Assembly: GCA_965220365.1 (NCBI GenBank) | Contig: OZ244823.1 | Location: forward strand, 806,001-870,000 | Direction of reading: 5' to 3' | Origin: Bin80 sp965220365 | Lineage (GTDB): Bacteria > Bacteroidota > Rhodothermia > Rhodothermales > Bin80 | DNA: 64,000 bases | In this document: in pieces, positions 55,345 to 64,000 of the stretch | Position numbering within the stretch: position 1 is the stretch's first letter | Layout: each line of letters begins with the position of its first letter | Translations under genes and position numbers: made by a program | Notes under the pieces: generated by a model | The model's input: only the letters and a program-made list of their open reading frames with translations | Told to the model about the DNA's origin: nothing | Databases searched by the model: none

Positions 55345-55500
55345 AACTTGACCACTCCTTTCCGAACGAATTGCTGCCAGAAAATAGCATAGGCACGAGT
55401 CCTAGTGGTTCGGTGGAAACGCTGTACGTATCCCCAAAATGCGGGGCAATCTGTTCGTTTTATTTGGGGCACTCCCCAACCCGTTGATAGTTAGCATATG
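55345..55500 (-). pseudogene. Remnant of caspase-like gene N-terminus (copy B)
   Basis: The second spacer resembles both copy A and the intact caspase-like gene. It shares TGCATGCAGGTATTTTC and CTGGCAAACTTGACCACTCC with copy A, and the segment GGGCACTCCCCAACCC corresponds to the GGLGGAPE coding region of the intact gene. It has no open frame. Confidence 0.6.
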
Positions 55501-55524
55501 CGACTTTCGAGCGGCGCTGCCAGA

Positions 55525-56688
55525 TCACTCTTGGATCTCGTAAACCACAATCATTGGAGCGCCACCTTCCTCTTGGTGCACGCCATAGGCGTAGCCGCCT
55601 CGAATTACCTCCAGATCTACGGCAATTGGCAGTGTAGTGCGGCCGACCGCGTGAGATTCCCGGTTCAGAATTAACCACTCCGCCTCAGTCGCACCTTCGG
55701 GGCTACTCAGCTTGATCCATATGCGGCTCATCTCATCCACCACAAAGGTCTGAAATGCCGGTTTCGTCTCGTGAGGCTCGCGGGGCCCTAATAATTCCCG
55801 GGCAAAGGGGGCCTCCGGCATCGCTTCAGCTATTTCTGAATCCGTAATTGGCACCGGATCGTGTTCATAGCGGATGGTATCACGCGTTGATCCGTCAGCA
55901 GATACAATTGCTATTTCAATCGCGTCATTCCAGCCATAGTAGAGCATATCATCGCGCCCAACTGCCAGAGCCGATGATCGGGCAAATGGGACACCAACAA
56001 AGCCGATGCGACTTCCTCCTTCTAGCATGTAAGGGATCGTTTCCCCACCCGGTACAAGGCCAAGTGGATCCGTGCTGTAGCTTCCGTCTCGATTGACCTT
56101 GATCAGTTCTGTATGACGATTGTCATTGATCGTTATAGGACCGTCGCTTGATATCATGAATGTGGGCAGGCCCATCTCCATATACCACCCATCCTCAATT
56201 GCGCTGACTACAGGGTCAATGATTTTAGGTCCATCTTCCTCTATGTGAACGCTACGTACATAGGAGAAATTTTCGGGATCATAAACCAGGATCCGGCTCG
56301 TCCACGAATTCCATAGGTATACAGAATCCGCCATCCCAATGAATGGCCCGTCGATAGAAGATTGATACTCACCTGGTCCCTGCCCCTCTCCTCCGATTTG
56401 ACTCAGGTAGGTGCCGTTTGCCCCAAATGCATGAACCAGTGGGGGACGCCACCCTTCTGACACAAGTATGTCACCATTCCCATTAACCGCAATCTGCGCA
56501 ATCGGCCCAAACAGGATTGTATCCCCCGCGGATTCATCGCCGAGCCGAAGGACTTCTTCCAGCGTGGCCAAGGCGGCTTCGCCTTCTTCCTGTGCGGGAT
56601 CTGGACCATGCCCACACCCAGCCAGAAGAATGATGTGAAAAAGAATCAGGGGAGTAATGAGATAGCTGTTCCAGGTCTGATCTTTCAT
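55525..56688 (-). CDS. Six-bladed beta-propeller lipoprotein 3
   Basis: A 387-residue propeller lipoprotein with lipobox LLAGC and the same family motifs (EEVLRLGDES, NGDILVSEG, DSVYLWNS, EAEWLILN). It directly follows the intact caspase-like gene, 81 bases after its stop, and so represents the complete peptidase-propeller unit. Its middle resembles copy 1 more closely (IEDGWYMEMGLPTF) than copy 2, giving a hint of the duplication order. Function unknown; sensing or binding at the cell surface is possible. Confidence 0.85.
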   Translation of the reverse strand: MKDQTWNSYLITPLILFHIILLAGCGHGPDPAQEEGEAALATLEEVLRLGDESAGDTILFGPIAQIAVNGNGDILVSEGWRPPLVHAFGANGTYLSQIGGEGQGPGEYQSSIDGPFIGMADSVYLWNSWTSRILVYDPENFSYVRSVHIEEDGPKIIDPVVSAIEDGWYMEMGLPTFMISSDGPITINDNRHTELIKVNRDGSYSTDPLGLVPGGETIPYMLEGGSRIGFVGVPFARSSALAVGRDDMLYYGWNDAIEIAIVSADGSTRDTIRYEHDPVPITDSEIAEAMPEAPFARELLGPREPHETKPAFQTFVVDEMSRIWIKLSSPEGATEAEWLILNRESHAVGRTTLPIAVDLEVIRGGYAYGVHQEEGGAPMIVVYEIQE

Positions 56689-56769
56689 GGTACAGGGGGC
56701 TTCCGAGTCATTAAAAATTCGCCACTGCCAATTTGATCCCCATCAAACCAGCCATGTACGGGAACATCG

Positions 56770-57747
56770 TCATAGTTCCTCTTCAACACGTTCGTTGAGT
56801 CTCGCCAGAGCGATAAAGAGGGTTTCCAACTCCGCATAATAAGCATCCACTTCCAACTCTCTCTTACGCGCTTTGAGTAGAGCAATCTGACCTTCGAGGG
56901 TGGTACGTTCACTGACCAGTATGGGGTCGCCCACGAGCATTTGACTGCGTTTGAGCCACGTAACACCTGCCGCAAATCCATCGGTTGATTCATCAAGCAT
57001 CTCTACGCGTGTCCCCTCTCTGTCTCCGTTGTCATCAAGCAGGCTGTGTTCGGTAGCCAGATGCCCCTCGTGCTCATAGTGCCGTGCAGTTTGTTCTGCG
57101 GTGTACTTAAAGACTTCCCTGAGGGACAGGCTTCCATCGCGGTCAAGGTCTGCGGCTGGCTCAACAAGGGCTTCAACCAGGTATTCTGGGAAGATCGTCT
57201 GATTACGCTGTGTCCCAGTCCGGGTAGCCGTGATCACGATTCTTTCTGGCGCGCTGAGTGCTTGGATGAACGGGCCGCTGGCACTCATCGTGCAGATCCA
57301 AATACTACGGTTCACTTGCAAATCATCCGCCAGCGCTGCATAGTCATTCCCGCTCAGATCCCGTCGGGGGATATTGAGTGCCGACTGCTCTCCGTCGTAG
57401 CTTCCATGACCGAACAGCAGGATATAGAGTTCGTCTTCAAGAGTCAGTTCCTCGCTGAGTTCGGCGAAATGTCCCCGGATATTCTCAGCGGTCGATTCAC
57501 CATGAACGTACTCACTTCCAGCAAGGGCGCGCTCAGCCAGCACCGTCACATGCTCATTTTCGAATCCCAGTGGTCCGATCAAAGCATTGTACGTGTTCTC
57601 CAGATGAGAGGCAATCCGACTGGTTTGCTCGGGAGCACCTCCTAACCCACCAATAATCAGGGCGTGACGCTCTTGTGCATTCGCACTGCTGACAATACAG
57701 GCGAAGATCACAGCTAACGTAAACCCTGTCGTCTTCGATATAGCCAT
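56770..57747 (-). CDS. Caspase-fold (C13/C14-like) peptidase with EF-hand loop
   Basis: A 325-residue exported peptidase. The signal peptide ends at ANAQ. The caspase-like dyad is His114 in LLFGHGSYDG and Cys152 in ICTMSASGPF, each after a hydrophobic strand as in clan CD. A canonical 12-residue calcium loop, DLDRDGSLSLRE (200-211), follows. The C-terminus is a charged helix. The start MAISKTTG was chosen because it begins the signal peptide; it overlaps the vWA gene by 34 bases. Calcium-dependent cleavage in the periplasm is an inference. It is followed by a propeller lipoprotein gene. Confidence 0.82.
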   Translation of the reverse strand: MAISKTTGFTLAVIFACIVSSANAQERHALIIGGLGGAPEQTSRIASHLENTYNALIGPLGFENEHVTVLAERALAGSEYVHGESTAENIRGHFAELSEELTLEDELYILLFGHGSYDGEQSALNIPRRDLSGNDYAALADDLQVNRSIWICTMSASGPFIQALSAPERIVITATRTGTQRNQTIFPEYLVEALVEPAADLDRDGSLSLREVFKYTAEQTARHYEHEGHLATEHSLLDDNGDREGTRVEMLDESTDGFAAGVTWLKRSQMLVGDPILVSERTTLEGQIALLKARKRELEVDAYYAELETLFIALARLNERVEEEL

Positions 57748-59966
57748 TCTCCACATAAGAGAAGTACAGATAGAAGAAAAAGGAACGGCATATCCCATAA
57801 ATAAGCCGCTTGATACACCGATGTGCTGGTTCGACGAGATCGCAGATTCATCGGCACCTCGGAAGCTTCTGCAGGTTCGTAGTAAATGGTTGCCAACTGC
57901 TCCAGGAACTCCTGCTTTAAGGTTGCATCATAATACTCAATTGGTTGATGGCGGACCAGATAGCTCCGCTGGTCGCGTCCAATCAGCTCGCTGCCCTGTA
58001 TTGCTTCAACCATGACCTCGTAGACACCTTCTCTCTCGGGGGCAAAGCGTAGTTGAAAATGTCCCTCGTCGGAAAGTTTTTCACGGGCAGAGAGCGATTG
58101 GATAGTTCCATCAGGGGCGCGGATCGCCGCACGCACTTCCGTACCACTCAGCGGGAGGTACGCATCATCATAGACACGCACCCCCAGTTCATGAACCTCT
58201 CCTGGTAGAAGTCGCGTGGCAGAGGTCTCCAGATCAACCTTCCCAGGAGCACTTGCGGCCAGCCAGCGTGCGAATTGCTGCCAGAACCGCTCATGACGCT
58301 CATCGTCTGCTTCCAGCAACATTTGCCATCGCCAGGTACTGCTGGTTGCAAGTGCAGCGGTTCGGCCTTTCCCGTACCGCTGAATTGTCAGGAGCGGCTC
58401 CTCTGGACCATACTCATCGTCCGGTTTTACTGCTAGAACCTGCGCACCGGGCTTGGCCCCGCCCAATAAATTGATACTGGTGAGCCGGGGCATCCCACGC
58501 CAAAGCATCTGGTTGACAGAGGGGTCAGGTGAGAGCCTCATGAACGGATGTTCAAAGCCTTCGGGGGTCGGCGCAAAGATATATCCACGATCACCCTCTT
58601 TGCCCTCAAATCGGATCGGAAGAATCTGTGCACGGGTGAAGTCAAGCCGTACCGGCAGCATATCTGCTACAGGCGTACCGGCGTAGTCGCTCTCTGCGAA
58701 TGCGTTCCGTCCCCCCAGCATCACGAATCCGCCGCCTCGGACACGAACAAATGACTCAACAAGCTGCAATTGACTCAAAGAAAAAGCGGAGGCCTCCACA
58801 TCTCCCAGAATGATGGCGTCAAATTCGTAGAGGACCTCTGCTTCAGTCGGGAATCCTCCCGTCAACTCATCGGCAGACCGAATGCCCTGACGATAATACT
58901 TGCCGGTTCCCGTACGCGTGATTGCTGCAAAGCTGATCACCTGATCGGATTCCAGTGCACGTTTGATGAACTTGTAGTCCTGACGTAAATGCCCCTCAAA
59001 ATACAGCACACGTAGTGTATCGGTGCGGGTATCAACTAAAAGGGGCAGTGAGTTATTGAGGGTATTGAGTTCGTTGGCCGCGGGTTCGAGGGTGATTCGG
59101 TATTCCCGGGCGCCATCACTTGACGGTTCAAAAAAGAACTCCATTTGATCCACCAGGCCATTCCCCTTGAGTCGAACAGACTCGGAGAAGACCTCAACAT
59201 CTCCATCATAGACAACAATTCTTGCCGGGTCAGGCTCCGGGGAGGCGCTGCGGATCTTAACCTCAAGCTCTGCTCCGGCCTGCTCTCCCAATCCCTTGTG
59301 CGCAATCACCTCAAGCAGTTCCCGTTCGGTGTCAAATGCCGAACTCCCCACGCCCAGTACATGGACGCCAATACCCTGATCGCGAAGTGCATTTGCCTGC
59401 TCTAAGGCATCTAGTCGGTTCGTTGTATTTCCATCTGTCAGGATGACGACTCCGGTCAGGGGGAGCCCCCGAAAGTCAATGCGTACCCGATCCAGTGCGG
59501 CTGCAAGGTCCGTTTCGTGAGCAGGCACAGCCTGATGAATACTATCCACTCTTGTGGCAGTCGATGCAAAGGTGTAAAGCCGAACTTTGAAGAGGTCGTC
59601 TATACTGGGGATGATTCCCGACTGGGGGTGATCAAGAAGCTGTCTGGCCTGCTCAAGTCGGGTCTGTCCCTGCTGCCCATCCGGCAACAGCATACTGTCG
59701 GATGCGTCCACAACGACGGCAACGAAATTTTCATCAGGAACAACCTCGGGCACAACCAACTGCGGCTCGAAGAGCGGGAGTATCAACAGCAGGGCGGCGA
59801 TGGATCGCAGTGCGAGGCTGATTCCCCGGACATGCAGAGGCGCCTCACTACGCAGGAATGCAACTCCTAGAATGACCAGGACTCCTATCAGCACCACCAC
59901 TGCCAGCACATTGAGGTGCAGGCTTATCGTCCCTTCAGCAAACTGGACCGCATCAAACTTGAACAT
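57714..59966 (-). CDS. vWA-domain membrane protein with glutamine-amidotransferase-like region
   Basis: A 750-residue protein. Two N-terminal membrane helices (18-37, 50-67) are followed by a von Willebrand A domain whose MIDAS is VVVDASDSM (Asp87, Ser89, Ser91) plus ILTDGNTT. A GATase1-like domain follows near 345-540 (GGGFVMLGGRNAFAESDYAGTPV) without a visible catalytic cysteine. The C-terminal helix FLFLLSVLLLCGEWLY ends in Arg-rich residues. This is the architecture of BatA/aerotolerance-related membrane proteins. It lies 5 bases after the DUF4175 gene. Confidence 0.82.
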   Translation of the reverse strand: MFKFDAVQFAEGTISLHLNVLAVVVLIGVLVILGVAFLRSEAPLHVRGISLALRSIAALLLILPLFEPQLVVPEVVPDENFVAVVVDASDSMLLPDGQQGQTRLEQARQLLDHPQSGIIPSIDDLFKVRLYTFASTATRVDSIHQAVPAHETDLAAALDRVRIDFRGLPLTGVVILTDGNTTNRLDALEQANALRDQGIGVHVLGVGSSAFDTERELLEVIAHKGLGEQAGAELEVKIRSASPEPDPARIVVYDGDVEVFSESVRLKGNGLVDQMEFFFEPSSDGAREYRITLEPAANELNTLNNSLPLLVDTRTDTLRVLYFEGHLRQDYKFIKRALESDQVISFAAITRTGTGKYYRQGIRSADELTGGFPTEAEVLYEFDAIILGDVEASAFSLSQLQLVESFVRVRGGGFVMLGGRNAFAESDYAGTPVADMLPVRLDFTRAQILPIRFEGKEGDRGYIFAPTPEGFEHPFMRLSPDPSVNQMLWRGMPRLTSINLLGGAKPGAQVLAVKPDDEYGPEEPLLTIQRYGKGRTAALATSSTWRWQMLLEADDERHERFWQQFARWLAASAPGKVDLETSATRLLPGEVHELGVRVYDDAYLPLSGTEVRAAIRAPDGTIQSLSAREKLSDEGHFQLRFAPEREGVYEVMVEAIQGSELIGRDQRSYLVRHQPIEYYDATLKQEFLEQLATIYYEPAEASEVPMNLRSRRTSTSVYQAAYLWDMPFLFLLSVLLLCGEWLYRRRQGLR

Positions 59967-59971
59967 ACCCC

Positions 59972-62900
59972 CTATTGACTGGGCCGTCTGGAGAGCGACT
60001 CATAGTACTTTTCGATCAAACCCTCGTACTCGGCAGGTACCTCTCCGCGGCGACTGCCATACAGTTTGGATTCCAGTTTGACGGTTTCCAAGGCTTCCAG
60101 AAGCTGCGTTTCAAGTTGAGAAAGTGGTGCATAAATATCGCGGTCGAAAAATGCTTCGGCGGACTCTTCATCAAGTAGTACTCCGGTATGATCTGCGCGT
60201 GTGAGCGAGTTCTGGATTCCCATAGTTGCGCGTTGGCCGTCACGCACACCTTCCTGCAGGGTGCGCGCTGCCTCTCGTGCCCGGTTCATCTGACTTTCCA
60301 GCCGTGCCATCTGGGCGGGGGATCCGCCGCCTTCACGCATGCGTTCTGCCTGCGCTTCAAGGTCTTGCAGTTCGCTTCGGAGTTGTTCAAGGTCCTCAAG
60401 CGCACGGCTCAGGGTTTCTTCTTCGGTGATCGGTAGCGACTCGCTCAATTCACGCTGGATCGCTCTCAGACCTTCTAGATCCTCTGCAATCTCCTCCTGG
60501 ATGCGCCGGGCAGTGGGCATCCAGCCGTTACGTAGTGCCTGCCCGGAGTTTTGCATATCCTCTGGGAGTGCACTGCGGTGAAATTCCTGTCTAAGGTTGC
60601 GCGCAGTCAGTTGCGCTTCAGAGTTGGATGATTCAAGCATTTCTGCCTGCTCCAGAATCTCTTCCAAGTCTTCCAAGGCCTCCATACGGCGATCCACCAA
60701 CTGATCCAGATCTTCACCGGTAGGGCGATCTCCTGCTTCGGCCAGATCTTCGCTCAATGCCTGTTCGTTGTCGATGAATGTGTCCAGGTCGTCACTCAGT
60801 TGCTGCAGTGCGCGCCGATCCGTTCCACGGGTTTGTACTCGCAGGGATTCCTCCAGAGATTGAAGTGAGTTGGCTGCCTGCTGTTGTCGTCGTGCGGCTT
60901 CTTCCGTATCTCCTCTTCGAAGTGCACGCTGTGCTTCTTCCATGTTGCGCAGGGCCTGGTTCATATCGTCCTGGGCCCGTCCACTTGATTGCTGTCGTCG
61001 CAGATTCTCCAATGACTCTTGCAGTTCTTCCTGGCTACGTTGGAGGCGATCAACAAAGCGCCGCCGATCCTCTTCTGTTTCAGGGGGGCGCTGCTGTGCA
61101 AGCTCCTGTTGCCGCTCGGCCAGATCCCGCACACGCCGCAAGGCATCGTTCTCCTCGGCGCTTGCCGCTGCGGCAGGTGCCGACTGCGGAGATTCATACT
61201 TGTCTCTGGTGATGTCCAGCTCCAGGTCCATCAATTCGGACATGCGTTCTTCGGTTGCGTTGGCACCGCCTCCGCCCTCGCCTTGCTGCTGCCGCGCCAC
61301 TTGTCGCTCAGTATTCAGGGCATCTGCGCGGAGCAGTTGATTGAGTGCCCGGCGCTCCGGGGTCAGAGCTTCGCGAAGGCGTTCCGCGGACAGTTCCTCA
61401 ATGACCTCGTCCATTTCCTTGACGGCAGACTGAAGATGCTCGGCGACTTTCTGCTGCTCGGGGCTGCCACGCAGCTCGAGTGAAAAGGCGGTCGTACGCA
61501 GACGCTCCTGAATATTTGCCTGGAGGTTGCGCTGCGCCTGGATGAGCGCTTCCAAAGCCTCATCGAAGTCCGGCGGCGGCTCTCGCAATAGTCGCCAGGT
61601 TGCAGCAATAATATCCTGTTGACTGACTACGAGGCCTCCCTGACGTCCCTGCATTCCTGCCTGTCCTCCGCCAGCATTTGCCAACTGCGAGAACTGCTGC
61701 TCAAACGGTACGATCTCTACAAAGTACATGTCAGAGGCCTCTGAGTGCAGTGCATCTGCGGCCTCAACGTAGTAGGTGATTACATCTCCAGGCTCCAACG
61801 TGTAGTCTTCCAGGAATAGCAGATGCTCTCCGGTCACCTCGGTCCCACCTGCATTTTCAAGCAGGTCAATACGGATCTCTTCTTCCCCATTGACCGAGTA
61901 ATTCAGGTCAAAAGAGCGGATCCCGTAGTCATCACTGGCATCGGCCGCAATCAGTACTTCCTGGATGGCATTGGCACGCAGGTCGCGTCCCGGCTCCTGG
62001 AGCGTGATATGCGGGCGGGCATCTTCAATCGGTGTGATCAAGTAGGTTCTTGGGAAGCGGTTCGCGCGTGCCCGGTCATCCTCAAGCCGTACGGTATAGC
62101 GGTCTTCTTCCAGCAGGTCAAGCTTTCCACGGAATCGGCCGGGTTCCACCTTGGAGAGGGGGATGTCCGTCCCGTTTTCGAGTGCCAGAGTAGCCTCTTC
62201 CGTCACATGATTCGTGTGCACGGTCACGGTCACGCGCGATCCTTTCAACCCCTCAATATCTCCCTCATCCTCCTGTGTCCGTACAGGGAGGTTTGCGTAA
62301 TCGGGAGACTCATACGTGGCGTCAATCTGTGCTACTTCTGGAAACAGGTAGACCGAAATCGTAAATGGATCCGTACGATAGCGTCCAGACTCAACATAGT
62401 ACTGTACATCCTGTTGGATGTCCGCAAGTTCGGCGAGGTGTGCACGGGGATCTTTTCCCGGGATCATCGGCTGACGCACCCACTCGCCGCTCCTGTCCTG
62501 GTGCACAAGAAACACATCATCCCGCCCTTCCGATCGAAGGGTCGCAACGACAGGGACGGTATCTCCCTGATCAACTTCTACGTCTCCCGGAGAAACGACC
62601 AGATAAGGGGTCCGTAGGCGTAGCTCTGGAGGAGTATCCAGCTGCAGTCGATTGAGTTGCGTGAGTCCTCCGACAAGACAGGCGCAGACAATTGTTAATG
62701 AGGAAGCAATCCACAGGCGTGCTCGGAGTCGTCCGAGCATTAAGCGGGGAACCATAGAACTTGCTTGACGTGCTGCATCCTGCAGAAGGGCAGTTACGAC
62801 TTTCTGGTCTGCCGCACCAGGGGCCTGGACGGCGCTGTTGAGGCGATCTTCAAGATCGGGATGATGCTCCTCAATGAAGAGGGCAATCTGCCCATCGGTG

Positions 62901-63136
62901 ATTTTCTGTGATCGTCGTTGAAGTAGCCAGAAAAGTGCTGTCGGGATGAGTACTGCCAGTGCCAGAGCTCCCCAAAGCAAGCCCGCTGTGAGATAAGGCT
63001 TAAACCATAAGAGGGCAAAAAGAAGTAGACAAACTATCGCAACACAGGCCGCGAGGTGTTGCCGATGTGCACGCCGGGTGAACTGCCTGCGTACATCTGC
63101 AATCAGCGTACGAACGGAACGATCATCTCGGGACAT
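59972..63136 (-). CDS. DUF4175-type membrane protein with long coiled coil
   Basis: A 1054-residue protein. Two membrane helices at about 27-45 and 50-71 and a third near 138-158 (LWIASSLTIVCACLVGG) precede a beta-rich periplasmic region. From about residue 500 onward the sequence is almost entirely Glu/Gln/Arg/Leu-rich coiled coil (for example RQQELAQQRPPETEEDRRR). It matches the DUF4175 family, encoded beside vWA membrane proteins in Bacteroidota and Rhodothermota. The start MSRDDRSV was chosen because it lies just after the stop of the preceding gene. Role unknown; a scaffold for the vWA partners is plausible. Confidence 0.8.
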   Translation of the reverse strand: MSRDDRSVRTLIADVRRQFTRRAHRQHLAACVAIVCLLLFALLWFKPYLTAGLLWGALALAVLIPTALFWLLQRRSQKITDGQIALFIEEHHPDLEDRLNSAVQAPGAADQKVVTALLQDAARQASSMVPRLMLGRLRARLWIASSLTIVCACLVGGLTQLNRLQLDTPPELRLRTPYLVVSPGDVEVDQGDTVPVVATLRSEGRDDVFLVHQDRSGEWVRQPMIPGKDPRAHLAELADIQQDVQYYVESGRYRTDPFTISVYLFPEVAQIDATYESPDYANLPVRTQEDEGDIEGLKGSRVTVTVHTNHVTEEATLALENGTDIPLSKVEPGRFRGKLDLLEEDRYTVRLEDDRARANRFPRTYLITPIEDARPHITLQEPGRDLRANAIQEVLIAADASDDYGIRSFDLNYSVNGEEEIRIDLLENAGGTEVTGEHLLFLEDYTLEPGDVITYYVEAADALHSEASDMYFVEIVPFEQQFSQLANAGGGQAGMQGRQGGLVVSQQDIIAATWRLLREPPPDFDEALEALIQAQRNLQANIQERLRTTAFSLELRGSPEQQKVAEHLQSAVKEMDEVIEELSAERLREALTPERRALNQLLRADALNTERQVARQQQGEGGGGANATEERMSELMDLELDITRDKYESPQSAPAAAASAEENDALRRVRDLAERQQELAQQRPPETEEDRRRFVDRLQRSQEELQESLENLRRQQSSGRAQDDMNQALRNMEEAQRALRRGDTEEAARRQQQAANSLQSLEESLRVQTRGTDRRALQQLSDDLDTFIDNEQALSEDLAEAGDRPTGEDLDQLVDRRMEALEDLEEILEQAEMLESSNSEAQLTARNLRQEFHRSALPEDMQNSGQALRNGWMPTARRIQEEIAEDLEGLRAIQRELSESLPITEEETLSRALEDLEQLRSELQDLEAQAERMREGGGSPAQMARLESQMNRAREAARTLQEGVRDGQRATMGIQNSLTRADHTGVLLDEESAEAFFDRDIYAPLSQLETQLLEALETVKLESKLYGSRRGEVPAEYEGLIEKYYESLSRRPSQ

Positions 63137-63140
63137 CCGG

Positions 63141-64000
63141 TTATCGCCGCGAGGCGAATATGGTTTCGAGTGCAAATACTCCAATCATAATCAATAGCAC
63201 AATCTTCCAGAGTTTTTGTTCTTGCTCTGCTTGTTCCAGTGGCTGCGGCGCAAGCACCGGCTGTGTTGACCGGGCTGCAAGGGCTGCATACACTTCTTCA
63301 ACATCCCGGGCGGAAAGGTTACTTTCCAAGGGGCTGATATTTATAGAGAACGATTGTTGATCCCCATCAAGTCTGGCATCATAGTGGCCGGGGAGGTCTG
63401 TATCCTGAAAGATCCCCAGACCAGTGGAATCCAATATAACACTGAATACATCTCCATTTGGATTTGCAATGGTCACCTCATCTGCCGGTAATCCTCGAAA
63501 TCCCACAGCATCCCCCACATGGAGTGCTTGGCCTGCGCCAGATTCCGGGCTCGCGTACCGGGCGATCTCGTACAGCAATGGTAAATAGACTTCGCTCAGG
63601 GCGAGGTCATTCCAGGCCGTCCCCAGGCTGGAGGTAAACACAAGCACGCGTCCCCGCCCGAAACGGCGTTCAATCAGGAGGGGATCTCCCGTGTCAAAGG
63701 TCGCGAGCACATGTGCCGAAGAGTCTGGAGTCACCTGTACATAGCGCCGGAATTGGGGTCGAAGGACCGATCCTGTACTGTGCTGAGCCAGCGGTGCAAA
63801 AATGGGATGTTGGTCATCAATCTCCGCGATAATTGCGTCGGTGCCTTGGAAGTCACGCGCGCGTACCGCACCTGCAATCGTGCCCGCACCCAAGAGCGGT
63901 GTCTGTGAAAGCCCGCCCTCCTCAAAAGCCAGGAGGACCGTTCCCCCATTGCGGGCGAAGTTTTCTATGGTAGTCCAGTCGCGGGCGGGTACCGCATTCG
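63141..64000 (-). CDS. BatA-like membrane protein, cut by window edge
   Basis: The frame runs open to the window end, so the N-terminus lies outside. Visible are a GATase-like/Rossmann segment (NGGTVLLAFEEGG, GRGRVLVFTSSLG), a beta-rich domain, and one C-terminal membrane helix (IVLLIMIGVFALETIFASR). This matches the C-terminal half of BatA/vWA-type proteins encoded upstream of DUF4175 genes. It is the first of four genes in the visible part of the operon. The N-terminal BatA helices and vWA domain should be encoded beyond 64000. Confidence 0.75.
   Translation of the reverse strand, partial: NAVPARDWTTIENFARNGGTVLLAFEEGGLSQTPLLGAGTIAGAVRARDFQGTDAIIAEIDDQHPIFAPLAQHSTGSVLRPQFRRYVQVTPDSSAHVLATFDTGDPLLIERRFGRGRVLVFTSSLGTAWNDLALSEVYLPLLYEIARYASPESGAGQALHVGDAVGFRGLPADEVTIANPNGDVFSVILDSTGLGIFQDTDLPGHYDARLDGDQQSFSINISPLESNLSARDVEEVYAALAARSTQPVLAPQPLEQAEQEQKLWKIVLLIMIGVFALETIFASRR

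Overview
The window looks like chromosomal DNA of a Bacteroidota/Rhodothermota-type bacterium. The pointers are a PorV/PorQ-family outer-membrane protein, a TonB-dependent receptor paired with an HmuY-like lipoprotein, a DUF4175/von Willebrand A membrane operon, SpmA/SpmB homologues, start codons mostly without strong Shine-Dalgarno sequences, and moderate GC. No species can be named from the sequence. No rRNA, tRNA or CRISPR array was recognised.

Layout. (1) 350-11211 is mostly housekeeping: a tiny lipoprotein and dnaG on the plus strand, then a tightly overlapping minus-strand operon dnaE-arsC-smr-C26 amidase-SxtJ-like. DnaE carries a 158-residue mini-intein. A decayed ParA/ribbon-helix-helix partition-type module (8383-8862) and katG follow. 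(2) 11539-23410 is an accessory stretch: a zinc metalloprotease lipoprotein, an EEP nuclease-like protein, an orphan small gene, an AAA ATPase with a palindromic upstream region, a broken Schlafen-like (AlbA_2) gene, and a Panacea-domain antitoxin gene. The partner gene of the antitoxin, a two-TM membrane protein, is split by an ISL3-family element. An unidentified, heavily decayed gene closes this stretch. (3) 23639-35559 is housekeeping and envelope again: a glycogen-binding-domain protein; a six-gene overlapping minus-strand operon (methylmalonyl-CoA epimerase fusion, uvrC, molybdopterin oxidoreductase, cytochrome c, spmA, spmB); rsmB; a PorV-like protein; and a haem-uptake pair behind a perfect palindromic operator. 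(4) 36235-40229 holds a SNF2 helicase and SWIM zinc-finger pair. (5) 40347-50730 is a minus-strand defence operon: Dcm methyltransferase, Vsr nuclease, MORC/MutL-type GHKL ATPase, Z1 helicase, DUF4420 PD-(D/E)XK protein and AIPR. Its composition matches the Mza type. The methyltransferase is split by a second ISL3 copy and also carries an in-frame stop. (6) 51050-64000 has a ferredoxin-NADP reductase, then a minus-strand cluster: a BatA-like protein (cut by the window edge), a DUF4175 coiled-coil protein, a vWA protein, a caspase-fold (C13-like) peptidase with an EF-hand loop, and three tandem six-bladed beta-propeller lipoproteins.

The most informative observations come from rejoining broken genes. 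Both ISL3 insertions have perfect 8-bp target duplications, and removing them restores continuous reading frames in two conflict-system genes: a presumed toxin and a DNA methyltransferase. The spacers between the three propeller genes contain decayed copies of the start of the neighbouring caspase-like gene. The array therefore appears to have arisen by duplication of a peptidase-propeller pair followed by loss of two peptidase copies.

All identifications rest on reading the supplied sequence and on memory of protein families. No database search was run.
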